A stretch of 41,020 nt of DNA from an uncultured Bacteroidota bacterium (GTDB lineage: Bacteria; Bacteroidota; Bacteroidia; Bacteroidales; VadinHA17): contig CAIJYD010000003.1 in assembly GCA_903824785.1 (NCBI GenBank), forward strand, positions 1-41,020. The letters run 5' to 3'. Under the pieces are notes generated by a model. It saw only the letters and a program-made list of their open reading frames with translations. It searched no databases and was not told the origin of the DNA. Positions 7,249 to 15,388 of this stretch are shown here, in pieces. The position numbers and the translations under genes are program-made. Position 1 is the stretch's first letter. Each line of letters starts with the position of its first letter.

Positions 7249-9591
7249 TTATCTGCTCATTGAAAAAGGATATGCCGATTCTTTGGTGCCTCTCTCTTTA
7301 TCTGGTCCAGACCCCATTTTGAAAACAAGTTTTCCTCCTTTGTTAAGCTCACTATGTTTAATATAATTCCTGTCAACTGTTTTCCCATTCAGCTTAATGC
7401 CCTTAACATAAATGTTTTCCTTACTGTTTTCAGGAGCTTCAATTACCAGCCGTTTTCCATTATCGAAGTTGAGTGTAACCTTGTTGAATAACGGCGAACC
7501 AAATACATACTGATCGGTACCTGGTGTAACTGGATAAAACCCCAGGGAAGAGAAGACATACCAGGCCGAAGTCTGTCCGTTATCCTCATCACCACAATAA
7601 CCGTCAGGTGTATAGTTATATAGCTTATCGAGAACCTCGCGAACACGGTATTGTGTTTTCCATGGCATCCCGACATAGTTATAAAGATATATCATATGCT
7701 GAATAGGCTGATTACCATGTGCATAGTTTCCCATGTTGGTGATCTGCATCTCCCTTATCTCATGAATAACCTGTCCGTAATAGGAATAGTCGAAAACTGG
7801 AGGCACTTCAAAAACTGAATCAAGTTTTGCAATAAAGCCCTCCTTTCCTCCCATTAAACCGACCAGCCCTTCCACATCCTGAAAAACGCTCCATGTATAA
7901 TGCCAGCTGTTGCCTTCTGTAAAGGCATCGCCCCATTTATAGGGACTGAAAGGCGACTGGAACGTACCATCAAGGTTACGGCCGCGCATTAACTTTCTTC
8001 CGCTGTCAAAAACATTTTTATAGTTCATCGCCCTGCGGGCATAAAGGTCTATCTCATCCTGAGGCCGGCCTAATGTTTTTGCAAGCTGCCATATGCAGAA
8101 ATCAGCATAGGCATACTCGAGGGTTCGGGCAGCATTCTCATTAATGCCAACATTATAAGGAACATAACCAAGGTCATTATAATAACCGGCACCCACTCGT
8201 CCAACAGATGTGAGAGGCCCCGGCCCTTTTGTATTCTTGATTATCGCCTGATATAATGTCTCGATATCATACCCTCTTATACCTTTATTATATGAATCAG
8301 ATATCAGTGATGCTGAATTTGAACCTATCATACAATCGCGATGACCGGGACTTGCCCACTCAGGAAGCCATCCGCTCTCTTTATAGGTATTTACAAGCCC
8401 TTCCATTATCCGGCTGTTAACATCGGGATACATCAGAGTGAAAAAGGGAAAGAGTGCCCTGAAGGTGTCCCAGAAACCGTTGTCGGTGTACATATACCCG
8501 GGTAAAACTTCGCCGTTATAAGGACTATAATGAACTATCTTATTCTCAGCATCTAACTCAAAGAACTGGCGTGGAAACAAAATCATCCGGTAAAGACAGG
8601 AATAGAATGTTCTTTGCTGATCAGGAGTTCCTCCCTCCACTTCAATGCGTCCCAGCTGTTTATTCCAGATCTCCTTTCCCTCCTTCTTTACTGTTTCAAA
8701 ATCTTTTCCCTCCGTTTCGCGTGACAGATTAAGAAGAGCCTGTTCAGGACTAATAAATGAGGAGGCAACCTTAACGTTTATCTTGTCGCCTCTTTTTGTC
8801 CTGAAACGCAGCACAGCACCAACATGACCGCTTTCTGCATCAAGTGTGTTCAGGTTTAAGGTGTCGCCACTCCAGGTATGGCCAGCGATGAAGTCCCTGT
8901 CAAAGACCGCAACAAAATAGTTGTGGAAATTATCAGGTACTCCGCCGCTATTATTACGACAATAGCCGATTACTTTACGCTCGGAAGGAATTATCTTAAC
9001 CATTGACCCTTTATCGAATCCATCAATAAGAATATAGGAAGAGTCATTCTCCGGGAATGTAAAACGAAATATTGCTGCCCTCTCTGTGGGGGTCACCTCA
9101 GCTGTAACATCATAGTCGGCCAGATATACACTATAATAATAAGGCTTCACAACCTCTGCTTTATGAGAAAACCATGAAGCCCTGTCGTTTTCGGTTATCT
9201 TTAACTTACCTGTTACCGGCATCAGCGAAAAAGCTGCATAATCGTTTATCCACGGGCTTGGCTGATGAGTCTGTTTTATTCCCATAATCTTCGTGTCATC
9301 GTAGGTATAACCCCATCCGTTACCCATATTCCTGGTCTGTGGTGTCCAGAAATTCATCCCCCAGGGTAAGGCAATTGCGGGATAGGTGTTGCCGTTCGAC
9401 AGCTTGAAATCAGAATCGGTCCCCATCAGAGGATTTACAAGATCAACAAGATCTGTTACCGGTTTGGCTTTGCGAAAAGTACAACCTGTTATCAGAAGAA
9501 ATGAGGTAAGGGTTATAAAAACACCATAGATTATTTTACTCCTTAATAATCTTTCAGGATAATCATTTTCGAAAGGATTTCTGCTTTTCAT
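7249..9591 (-). CDS. GH92 family alpha-mannosidase, lipoprotein
   Basis: A 780-residue glycoside hydrolase of family 92, exo-acting, calcium-dependent alpha-mannosidases that trim mannose from N-glycans and related glycans. The N-terminus has a basic region, a hydrophobic stretch and the lipobox ITGC with Cys37, so it is probably a periplasmic or surface lipoprotein. GH92 hallmarks are present: VNPLMGTDS near residue 55, TDNGFWDTFRALFPFF in the middle, and the C-terminal CGDEDNGQTSAWYVFSSLGF followed by YPVTPGTDQYVFGSP. Length matches complete enzymes. Unlike many Bacteroidota GH92 genes it is not beside SusC/SusD genes, so it is an orphan rather than part of a visible polysaccharide locus. 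The exact linkage (alpha-1,2, 1,3 or 1,6) cannot be read from sequence. Confidence 0.95.
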   Translation of the reverse strand: MKSRNPFENDYPERLLRSKIIYGVFITLTSFLLITGCTFRKAKPVTDLVDLVNPLMGTDSDFKLSNGNTYPAIALPWGMNFWTPQTRNMGNGWGYTYDDTKIMGIKQTHQPSPWINDYAAFSLMPVTGKLKITENDRASWFSHKAEVVKPYYYSVYLADYDVTAEVTPTERAAIFRFTFPENDSSYILIDGFDKGSMVKIIPSERKVIGYCRNNSGGVPDNFHNYFVAVFDRDFIAGHTWSGDTLNLNTLDAESGHVGAVLRFRTKRGDKINVKVASSFISPEQALLNLSRETEGKDFETVKKEGKEIWNKQLGRIEVEGGTPDQQRTFYSCLYRMILFPRQFFELDAENKIVHYSPYNGEVLPGYMYTDNGFWDTFRALFPFFTLMYPDVNSRIMEGLVNTYKESGWLPEWASPGHRDCMIGSNSASLISDSYNKGIRGYDIETLYQAIIKNTKGPGPLTSVGRVGAGYYNDLGYVPYNVGINENAARTLEYAYADFCIWQLAKTLGRPQDEIDLYARRAMNYKNVFDSGRKLMRGRNLDGTFQSPFSPYKWGDAFTEGNSWHYTWSVFQDVEGLVGLMGGKEGFIAKLDSVFEVPPVFDYSYYGQVIHEIREMQITNMGNYAHGNQPIQHMIYLYNYVGMPWKTQYRVREVLDKLYNYTPDGYCGDEDNGQTSAWYVFSSLGFYPVTPGTDQYVFGSPLFNKVTLNFDNGKRLVIEAPENSKENIYVKGIKLNGKTVDRNYIKHSELNKGGKLVFKMGSGPDKERGTKESAYPFSMSR

Positions 9592-9643
9592 ATTTTCAAT
9601 TTATAAGATTACTATAACTAAAAAGTTCTTAAAGTGCAGACTT

Positions 9644-9673
9644 CCGCATACCGCACACCGGATGCCGGATGCC
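9644..9673. repeat. Short GC-rich direct-repeat patch
   Basis: Between the GT9 and GH92 genes there is a run of short units (CCGCATACCG, CACACCG, GATGCCGGATGCC) with higher GC than its flanks. Such patches are scattered in Bacteroidota intergenic DNA; no function is implied. Confidence 0.4.
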
Positions 9674-9719
9674 CTTACTCTTGAAGTTTGGAATACCTAA
9701 AATGATTATAATCAAATTT

Positions 9720-10748
9720 TTAAAATAGCTCCAACTCAATTAATCTCTGAAATACCATTTCCGGGGTAAGCCATTTCATACATGCCAGATCTCCTCTTCT
9801 GCAATCACCTTTACCATAAGTTGTACAAGGGCGGCAGCTCAGCTTGTCAATCCCGATACTTACAGAATAATTTTCCGGTTGCATCCATGCTCCGAAACCG
9901 CTTAAAAGGTCTGTTCCTCCCCATATTGAGATTACTTTTGTACCTGTAAGCGCTGCCATATGCATATTTGAAGAGTCCATAGCAATCATCAGGTCAAGCC
10001 TGCTCATAAGGGCCAGTTCTTCATCGAGGTTAAGCTTACCTGTCATATTTATGGAGCCCGGTACTTTGGACTGCAACACTGCAATTCTTTCATACTCATC
10101 ATTTCCGCCAAACAGCCAGAACCTGGTTTTATGTTTTTCCGAGATCAGTCCGAGGAGCCTGACCATATATTCTTCAGGCCACATTTTCAGTTTATGCCTG
10201 GCATAGGGAGCTATCCCAATATTTAATTCATCCGTTTTACTGATTAAACCCGTTGCAGTTGCCATTGCTTCTTCCGATGGAACTATCGATGGCGCATTCT
10301 CGGGAATCACAGAAAAGCCGGCCCTGAAAAAAACATCACAGTATCTCTCCACTGAATGTTTTAACTGCTTCCTGTTTTTCCCCTTAATAAGATTTTTCTT
10401 TTCGCTTCGCCCTTTATCAATAACAGCGGCAGGTACACCTGAGAGGCTGAAAAAAAACCTGAGGATCTTTGATCTTAAGACATCGTGAAGATCTATTATG
10501 TAATCGAACTGACCTAACCGGTTAATGTCTTTGTAAAGATTTACCAGACCCATCAGCCCTTTGTGTCTCTTTTTGAAATCAGGAAAAAACAGCCTCACTC
10601 CTTCCATGGAAGAGAAAAATGGTTTAAAGGAAGAACGTGTAAGCAAAACAACCTCAACATCAGGATATTGCTTCCTCATTCCCCTCAGAACAGGAGTGGT
10701 GAGAGCAACGTCACCCATGGCAGAAGTTCTGATAACAAGAAGCTTCAT
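9720..10748 (-). CDS. Glycosyltransferase family 9 (heptosyltransferase-like)
   Basis: A GT9/ADP-heptose:LPS heptosyltransferase-like protein of 342 residues. The start is set at ATG 10748, one base after the stop of the upstream gene, because the family motif begins right there (MKLLVIRTSAMGDVALTTPV); a longer frame from 10778 would overlap the neighbour. The C-terminal nucleotide-sugar site has MHMAALTGTKVISIWGGTD, and a Cys-rich segment (CRPCTTYGKGDCRRGDLACM) follows, common in Bacteroidota members. It is predicted to act at the cytoplasmic face of the inner membrane on lipid A/core. Which sugar it transfers is unknown. The one-base spacing shows an operon with the DUF6165 gene. Confidence 0.9.
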   Translation of the reverse strand: MKLLVIRTSAMGDVALTTPVLRGMRKQYPDVEVVLLTRSSFKPFFSSMEGVRLFFPDFKKRHKGLMGLVNLYKDINRLGQFDYIIDLHDVLRSKILRFFFSLSGVPAAVIDKGRSEKKNLIKGKNRKQLKHSVERYCDVFFRAGFSVIPENAPSIVPSEEAMATATGLISKTDELNIGIAPYARHKLKMWPEEYMVRLLGLISEKHKTRFWLFGGNDEYERIAVLQSKVPGSINMTGKLNLDEELALMSRLDLMIAMDSSNMHMAALTGTKVISIWGGTDLLSGFGAWMQPENYSVSIGIDKLSCRPCTTYGKGDCRRGDLACMKWLTPEMVFQRLIELELF

Positions 10749-10749
10749 T

Positions 10750-11121
10750 TTAGTATTTTTCGTACGATTTTTCTTCAATCAGCCCTGAAGAGGTCCTGAT
10801 ATTAATTTCCCTTTTCAGTTCCGATCTCTTATCATTCTTAAAATAAACTGATCTGGCTACTGCGATAAAATCATCTCCGAACTCTTTGTTTCTTTCAAGG
10901 TCGCGAATGCGGTCCTCGATATCCCATAATTCACAATTAACCGCATACAGTGCAGTATATAGCGGATCGGTTGTACTAATGATTGCTGCAGAAACATCAA
11001 TCAGCTCCTCATATTCCTTTTTCAGGTTTACAAGTTTAGCATTATCTTTTATCCGTTCAAGCTTAATCTGAATAATAGTCAGCTTATCAATTATCTCACC
11101 GTTTGACACCTCTATTTTCAT
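10750..11121 (-). CDS. DUF6165 family protein
   Basis: A 123-residue protein that I match to DUF6165 from its N-terminal block EVSNGEIIDKLTIIQIKLE (residues 3-21) and following helical, charged sequence. Members are small cytoplasmic helical proteins often found next to glycosyltransferases of LPS or capsule loci. The family has no established activity. Here it is the first gene of a two-gene operon with the GT9 enzyme, so a helper role in the same glycan step is a fair inference. No membrane segment or catalytic motif is seen. Confidence 0.75.
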   Translation of the reverse strand: MKIEVSNGEIIDKLTIIQIKLERIKDNAKLVNLKKEYEELIDVSAAIISTTDPLYTALYAVNCELWDIEDRIRDLERNKEFGDDFIAVARSVYFKNDKRSELKREINIRTSSGLIEEKSYEKY

Positions 11122-11196
11122 CTTTCAAAAAGTATTTGTTCAAATTTAGCATCTTTATTCATTCCACAGGTTGTCAGACTGCTCAAAAAGAGTTTA

Positions 11197-13461
11197 TCAG
11201 TACGGATCCACATCTACACCTATCTTAAGGGAAGAGGCTCCTTTCTCTTTTTCGACTCTTTCAATGGCATCAATGATAAGTTGTTTTGCTTTTCCCTGAG
11301 GCTTCTCTCTTTCAATTTTAATAAGAATTGTTTTGATATACCACAACTGCACCTGTGAAATCAGAGGATATTCCGGGCCAAGGATTCTTTTTCCGAATAT
11401 CTCCTTCAGGTCTCGTCCAAGGATATCAGCGAAATGATTTAAAAGAGCCCTGTCTTTATGTCTGATATTTATTTTAACCATTCTGCAGAAGGGAGGATAG
11501 TTGAAAGTAACTCTTTCCTCAGCCTGCATCCTGAACATTCCTTCATAATCATGACGCAGTACCAGTCGTATAATCCTGTTAACAGGGTCGGAAGTCTGAA
11601 TAACAACTTTGCCTTGTTTCTGTCTTCGGCCTGCCCTTCCGCTAACCTGTTCCATAAGCTGGAAACTTCTCTCATGGGCTCTGAAATCAGGATAGTTCAG
11701 GAGGTTATCGGCGTTTAAGACCCCGACAACGGTGAGATTTTCAAAATCGAGACCTTTTGAAATCATCTGAGTTCCAATAAGAATATCAATCCGCCGCTCT
11801 TCAAAGGCTTTTATTATTTTGCTGAAGGAGTTTTTGTTTCTTGTTGTATCCTGATCCATTCTGACGACTCTGGCTGCAGGAAATACAATTTTTATCTCAT
11901 CTTCTATTTTCTCTGTTCCGAATCCTTTGGTCACCATTCCGGAAGAATGACAGTTGCCGCATTTTGATGGCATTCCCGTGGTATAGCCGCAGTAATGGCA
12001 GACAAGCTTTCCGATCCCCTTGTGGTATGTCAGGTTAACGGCACACTGGATGCAAACGGGGATCCATCCGCATTCTGAACATTCTATATATGGAGAGAAC
12101 CCTCGTCTGTTCTGGAAAAGAATTATCTGTTCATTTTTGCCCAGAGCTTCATCCATTGCCTGAAGCAGTTCAGGCGTAAAATGTGAAACCATAAGCTTTT
12201 TCCGGTAGGCCTCGCGGGTATTGGCAATTATTATATCAGGCAGTCTGATAAGGCCATACCGCTCTTTTAAAACTGCCAGGCCATACTTACCGTTAACGGC
12301 GTTATTATAGCTTTCCACAGAGGGAGAGGCCGATCCGAGCAAGGTTTTTGCCTTATGAAGTGCTGCAAGCATTATGGCAGAATCACGGGCATGGTACCTT
12401 GGAGCAGGGTCGTGCTGCTTGTATGATCCATCGTGCTCTTCATCAATAATAATTAGTCCGAGATTGCTGAAGGGAAGAAACAGAGACGACCTTACTCCGA
12501 GAATAAGTCTGTAACCATTTACCTTGTCGTTGTCTGCCACCCTTTTCCATATCTCCACTTTCTCCGGATCGCTGAACCGCGAGTGATATACCCCTGTTAC
12601 AGCTCCGAAATGCTTTTTCAGCCTGAGGATGATCTGAGTAGTAAGAGCTATCTCAGGCAGCATATAAAGTACCTGCTTCCCGAGTTTTAACTGCTCTTCA
12701 ATAAGATGAATATAAATCTCTGTTTTGCCGCTTGATGTTACTCCATGCAGCAATACAATTTCTTTTTCCGCAAACTGTTTTACAACTGCCTCGTAAGCAA
12801 TCCTCTGTGCTTCGCTTAACTCTTTTACCTGTTCTTTAAAGTTCCCCTCCTCTGCTATTCTTGACACCATAATTGATTCAGATGACAGAATTCCCTTACC
12901 GGTAAGTGCGTCCAGGATATTTGAAGAAGATCTGGCCTCGGAAAGTAGAAACTGCCTGCTTACAGGGACAATTGCAGAGCCTGAAGAATATCCAGAGAGC
13001 CTGATATAGGCGGAGAGAGTTTCCTGCTGACGCGGAGCCCTTGCGAGATTATCGAGAATAGCATTCAGCTCGTCTTCAGTATAACTTCCTGATAGTTTAA
13101 TAAATGACTCAAGCCGTGGTTTGTAAGTGTTAAACGATTCTTCCGAAGGCAGGGCTGCTTTCATAACCTCGCCTTCGCAGCATAGATAATATTCCGATAT
13201 CCAAAGCCACAGTTTAAGTTGTAATTCATTTATCAGCGGGATATCGCCGGAAACAGTTATTATTGATTTGACATTCCTGATGTCAGGAGCCGTTTCGTGA
13301 ACATTGCAAACAATACCCGAATAAAGGTTCTTCCCACCAAATTGAACCATAACCCTGACACCTGGCTTAACTATTCCACACATACCCTCAGGGATCATGT
13401 ATGTGAATCTTCCCCTGACAGCCAGAGGCAAAATAATATCAGCAAATTGTGGATTTGTCAT
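11197..13461 (-). CDS. priA: Primosomal protein N' (PriA helicase)
   Basis: A 754-residue superfamily 2 DNA helicase that restarts stalled replication forks by loading the replicative helicase. The N-terminal DNA-binding part (ADIILPLAVRGRFTYMIP) is present. Walker A GVTSSGKT is at residues 240-247 and the DEEH box at 340-343. Eight zinc-binding cysteines lie at 461, 464, 470, 473, 488, 491, 501 and 504. The motif V/VI region includes IGTQMISKGLDFENLTVVGV and QVSGRAGR. All key residues are intact, and the length is near that of other Bacteroidota PriA. It is transcribed divergently from the iron-sulfur protein genes and stands alone. Confidence 0.97.
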   Translation of the reverse strand: MTNPQFADIILPLAVRGRFTYMIPEGMCGIVKPGVRVMVQFGGKNLYSGIVCNVHETAPDIRNVKSIITVSGDIPLINELQLKLWLWISEYYLCCEGEVMKAALPSEESFNTYKPRLESFIKLSGSYTEDELNAILDNLARAPRQQETLSAYIRLSGYSSGSAIVPVSRQFLLSEARSSSNILDALTGKGILSSESIMVSRIAEEGNFKEQVKELSEAQRIAYEAVVKQFAEKEIVLLHGVTSSGKTEIYIHLIEEQLKLGKQVLYMLPEIALTTQIILRLKKHFGAVTGVYHSRFSDPEKVEIWKRVADNDKVNGYRLILGVRSSLFLPFSNLGLIIIDEEHDGSYKQHDPAPRYHARDSAIMLAALHKAKTLLGSASPSVESYNNAVNGKYGLAVLKERYGLIRLPDIIIANTREAYRKKLMVSHFTPELLQAMDEALGKNEQIILFQNRRGFSPYIECSECGWIPVCIQCAVNLTYHKGIGKLVCHYCGYTTGMPSKCGNCHSSGMVTKGFGTEKIEDEIKIVFPAARVVRMDQDTTRNKNSFSKIIKAFEERRIDILIGTQMISKGLDFENLTVVGVLNADNLLNYPDFRAHERSFQLMEQVSGRAGRRQKQGKVVIQTSDPVNRIIRLVLRHDYEGMFRMQAEERVTFNYPPFCRMVKINIRHKDRALLNHFADILGRDLKEIFGKRILGPEYPLISQVQLWYIKTILIKIEREKPQGKAKQLIIDAIERVEKEKGASSLKIGVDVDPY

Positions 13462-13886
13462 TTTTTTAAGCTGGATGCAAAGTAAGAATAATAAAAGAGA
13501 GAAGAAAATTTTAGTATCAGTGTAACTCCGGGAACTTTTATTAAGGTCTGTTGTTATTAGTTATAAAGATAATTTTAGTGTAATTCTGAAATTAATAACC
13601 ATGTGGCAGTTTAAACTAAACCCGGGCTGATATGCATATTGCAGGAGATATTTCAAATTTATAATATCAATATTTTTTCACTAAATTTGTAGTATAACAA
13701 ATACCTCATTTAAGTTCATTATTAATTAATTGCCAAATAAGCTGAGATAGGAGTTTGCTTCTGCCTGATACCCACTATATTTATGGTTTATTGAGAAATA
13801 GTGAAAATAGCTTCCAACGGATAAACCAGTTATAAGTTGCTGCCGGCTGATACGGAAGATGATTAAAAAACAAAAACATACCAGAG
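13462..13886. other. Intergenic region between divergent priA and the iron-sulfur genes
   Basis: This 425-base AT-rich stretch has no believable gene. It should hold promoters in both directions. One plausible plus-strand promoter is described separately at 13658-13689. The minus-strand one for priA is not clear. Confidence 0.5.
13658..13689 (+). promoter_or_regulatory. Possible promoter for the iron-sulfur protein genes
   Basis: TAAATTTG at 13682-13689 matches TAnnTTTG, with TTTA at 13658-13661 and a 20-base spacer. It lies about 200 bases before the start codon, so it would give a long 5' leader. Confidence 0.4.
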
Positions 13887-14399
13887 ATGGAGAGAGATGA
13901 TAAAAAGTTTTCGGGTGGCAGAAAATACAGAAATGATGAAATAACGGTTTACTGGAAACCATCGTCATGTGTGCATGCCTCGTACTGCTACAGAGAGCTG
14001 GTAGAAGTATTTGACCCCGGAAGGAGGCCCTGGATTGACATGACTGGTTCCACTACAGACAACATTATAGATATTGTTAATTTATGCCCGACTGATGCCC
14101 TTTCATGGAAGTGGAACAATGATGAGAAGAACGCTGAGATCAGCGAAGATCAGTTGAACCATGTTAAATTCAGAAGGCCGGAACTTATGGATACAAATGA
14201 AGCTGCCCCTCAGGAGACACCGGTATCGGTAAAGATTATGGTTGACGGACCTATTGTTATTAAGGGGAATCTTACTCTCTCCAATAACGGAACCCTGAAG
14301 GAAGTTCAGGAAAGCATTATTTCGATATGCCGGTGCGGAGCAAGTGACCATCAGCCACACTGTGACGGGCAGCACCGGAAAATTGGTTTCATTGGTTAA
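13887..14399 (+). CDS. Iron-sulfur protein: Fer4_19 (YjdI-like) plus CDGSH domain
   Basis: A 170-residue two-domain protein. Residues about 17-77 match the divergent mono-cluster ferredoxin family (Fer4_19/YjdI), with Cys-containing SSCVHASYCYRELVEVFDP and the later NLCPTDALSW. Residues about 110-165 form a CDGSH-type domain: VDGPIVIKGNLTL, then ICRCGASDHQPHCDGQHRKI, where the Cys-x-Cys, Cys and His ligands of a 2Fe-2S cluster are visible. Such proteins are thought to be redox or cluster-handling proteins; no enzymatic role is established. It is followed 11 bases later by a single-domain CDGSH protein, so the two are an operon. The protein is soluble and lacks a signal peptide. Confidence 0.88.
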   Translation: MERDDKKFSGGRKYRNDEITVYWKPSSCVHASYCYRELVEVFDPGRRPWIDMTGSTTDNIIDIVNLCPTDALSWKWNNDEKNAEISEDQLNHVKFRRPELMDTNEAAPQETPVSVKIMVDGPIVIKGNLTLSNNGTLKEVQESIISICRCGASDHQPHCDGQHRKIGFIG

Positions 14400-14410
14400 A
14401 TAACTAAGGT

Positions 14411-14602
14411 ATGGAAGAAAATAAGAAGCAAAAATCGCAGGCTCTTGTAGAAATAACCGACTTCGGTCCATTAAAAATCACCGGGAACTTTACAGTAAAA
14501 GACCTTAAAAGGGATAAAGAGGATTCCGCCGGGGAGATCTGGCTTTGCAGATGCGGAAGATCAGAAAACAAACCGTATTGCGACGGGTCGCACAAGAAAT
14601 AG
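14411..14602 (+). CDS. Small CDGSH iron-sulfur domain protein
   Basis: A 63-residue single CDGSH domain. The N-terminal strand segment TDFGPLKITGNFTVKD is followed by the cluster motif WLCRCGRSENKPYCDGSHKK, with three Cys and one His as 2Fe-2S ligands. It resembles the C-terminal domain of the protein just upstream, which suggests an ancient duplication, and is separated from it by 11 bases. The family (mitoNEET-like in eukaryotes) holds labile redox-active clusters. It ends at 14602, 31 bases from the end of the convergent DUF5715 gene. Confidence 0.92.
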   Translation: MEENKKQKSQALVEITDFGPLKITGNFTVKDLKRDKEDSAGEIWLCRCGRSENKPYCDGSHKK

Positions 14603-14633
14603 TTACCCGATTGTTTCATCCATTTCTGCAATT

Positions 14634-15326
14634 TTATCTTGCCACGACATGAAAACAGCTCTGCCCTCTTTCGTATGTGGCCCAGCATTTCCTTTCGGTT
14701 CTTAATTGCCATATAACCTCAGCCATGGCCTCTTTCAGGAATTTTTCATCGCAATTTGTCAAACCCCATTTCCTTACAAAAAATCTTTTATAGCTGATAT
14801 CCAATGCATTGCCGTACATATGGGGACTGTTTGCAGAAGCGTTTTGATTAGATCTTCTAAGGGATTTTACATTTTCAGTTTTTCGTGTCATGGATGTCAC
14901 AAAAAATCTTGCTCCCCTTAACCCTTTTTTTGAAGTTTTCTCCCTGAACCTTACTCCTATCTCATCCAGTAGCCGCCTTGTATCCGGAGTAACATAAGGA
15001 TAGCTATAGGTCATTACTTCAATTATATACTTATTCCCGCTTCTGGCTTTTATTAATCTTCCATCTGAAATTGCTTTTTTCAGTTCATGGTCATCTTTAC
15101 AGGCCTGTATTCCTTTTCGTTTTGCCTCAGCAGAATAATCAACTATTCTGTCATTTAGCCTCCGGCTGAAATTTTTCTGCTTATAATCAAGGCAACGTGT
15201 ACTGAAATAGGAGAAAAGAAAAGTCCTTCTGCTATTATTACCAATGAAATATATTGCAATAAATGAAAAGAAGACAAATGAAACAATCTTCAACCAGAAT
15301 ACCAGACGAAACTCATTGAATTTCAT
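14634..15326 (-). CDS. DUF5715 family protein, M15 peptidase-like
   Basis: A 230-residue protein with an N-terminal membrane anchor (about residues 10-29, FWLKIVSFVFFSFIAIYFIG) and a periplasmic C-terminal domain. The late part shows the zinc-peptidase pattern of the M15/VanY/DD-carboxypeptidase group: VTSMTRK near 143-149, SPHMYGNALDISY with His169 and Asp176, and a terminal CFHVVAR with His226. These three are the expected zinc ligands. The family is annotated DUF5715 in Bacteroidota, and a role in trimming peptidoglycan peptides is inference. It is read minus, after sucC with a 62-base gap, so it may share transcription with it. Confidence 0.8.
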   Translation of the reverse strand: MKFNEFRLVFWLKIVSFVFFSFIAIYFIGNNSRRTFLFSYFSTRCLDYKQKNFSRRLNDRIVDYSAEAKRKGIQACKDDHELKKAISDGRLIKARSGNKYIIEVMTYSYPYVTPDTRRLLDEIGVRFREKTSKKGLRGARFFVTSMTRKTENVKSLRRSNQNASANSPHMYGNALDISYKRFFVRKWGLTNCDEKFLKEAMAEVIWQLRTERKCWATYERGQSCFHVVAR

Positions 15327-15388
15327 TATCTTCTATCTGAATGAAGTATTTGTTAAATAAAGCTGTATTGATAATTGTCTTGTATAAG

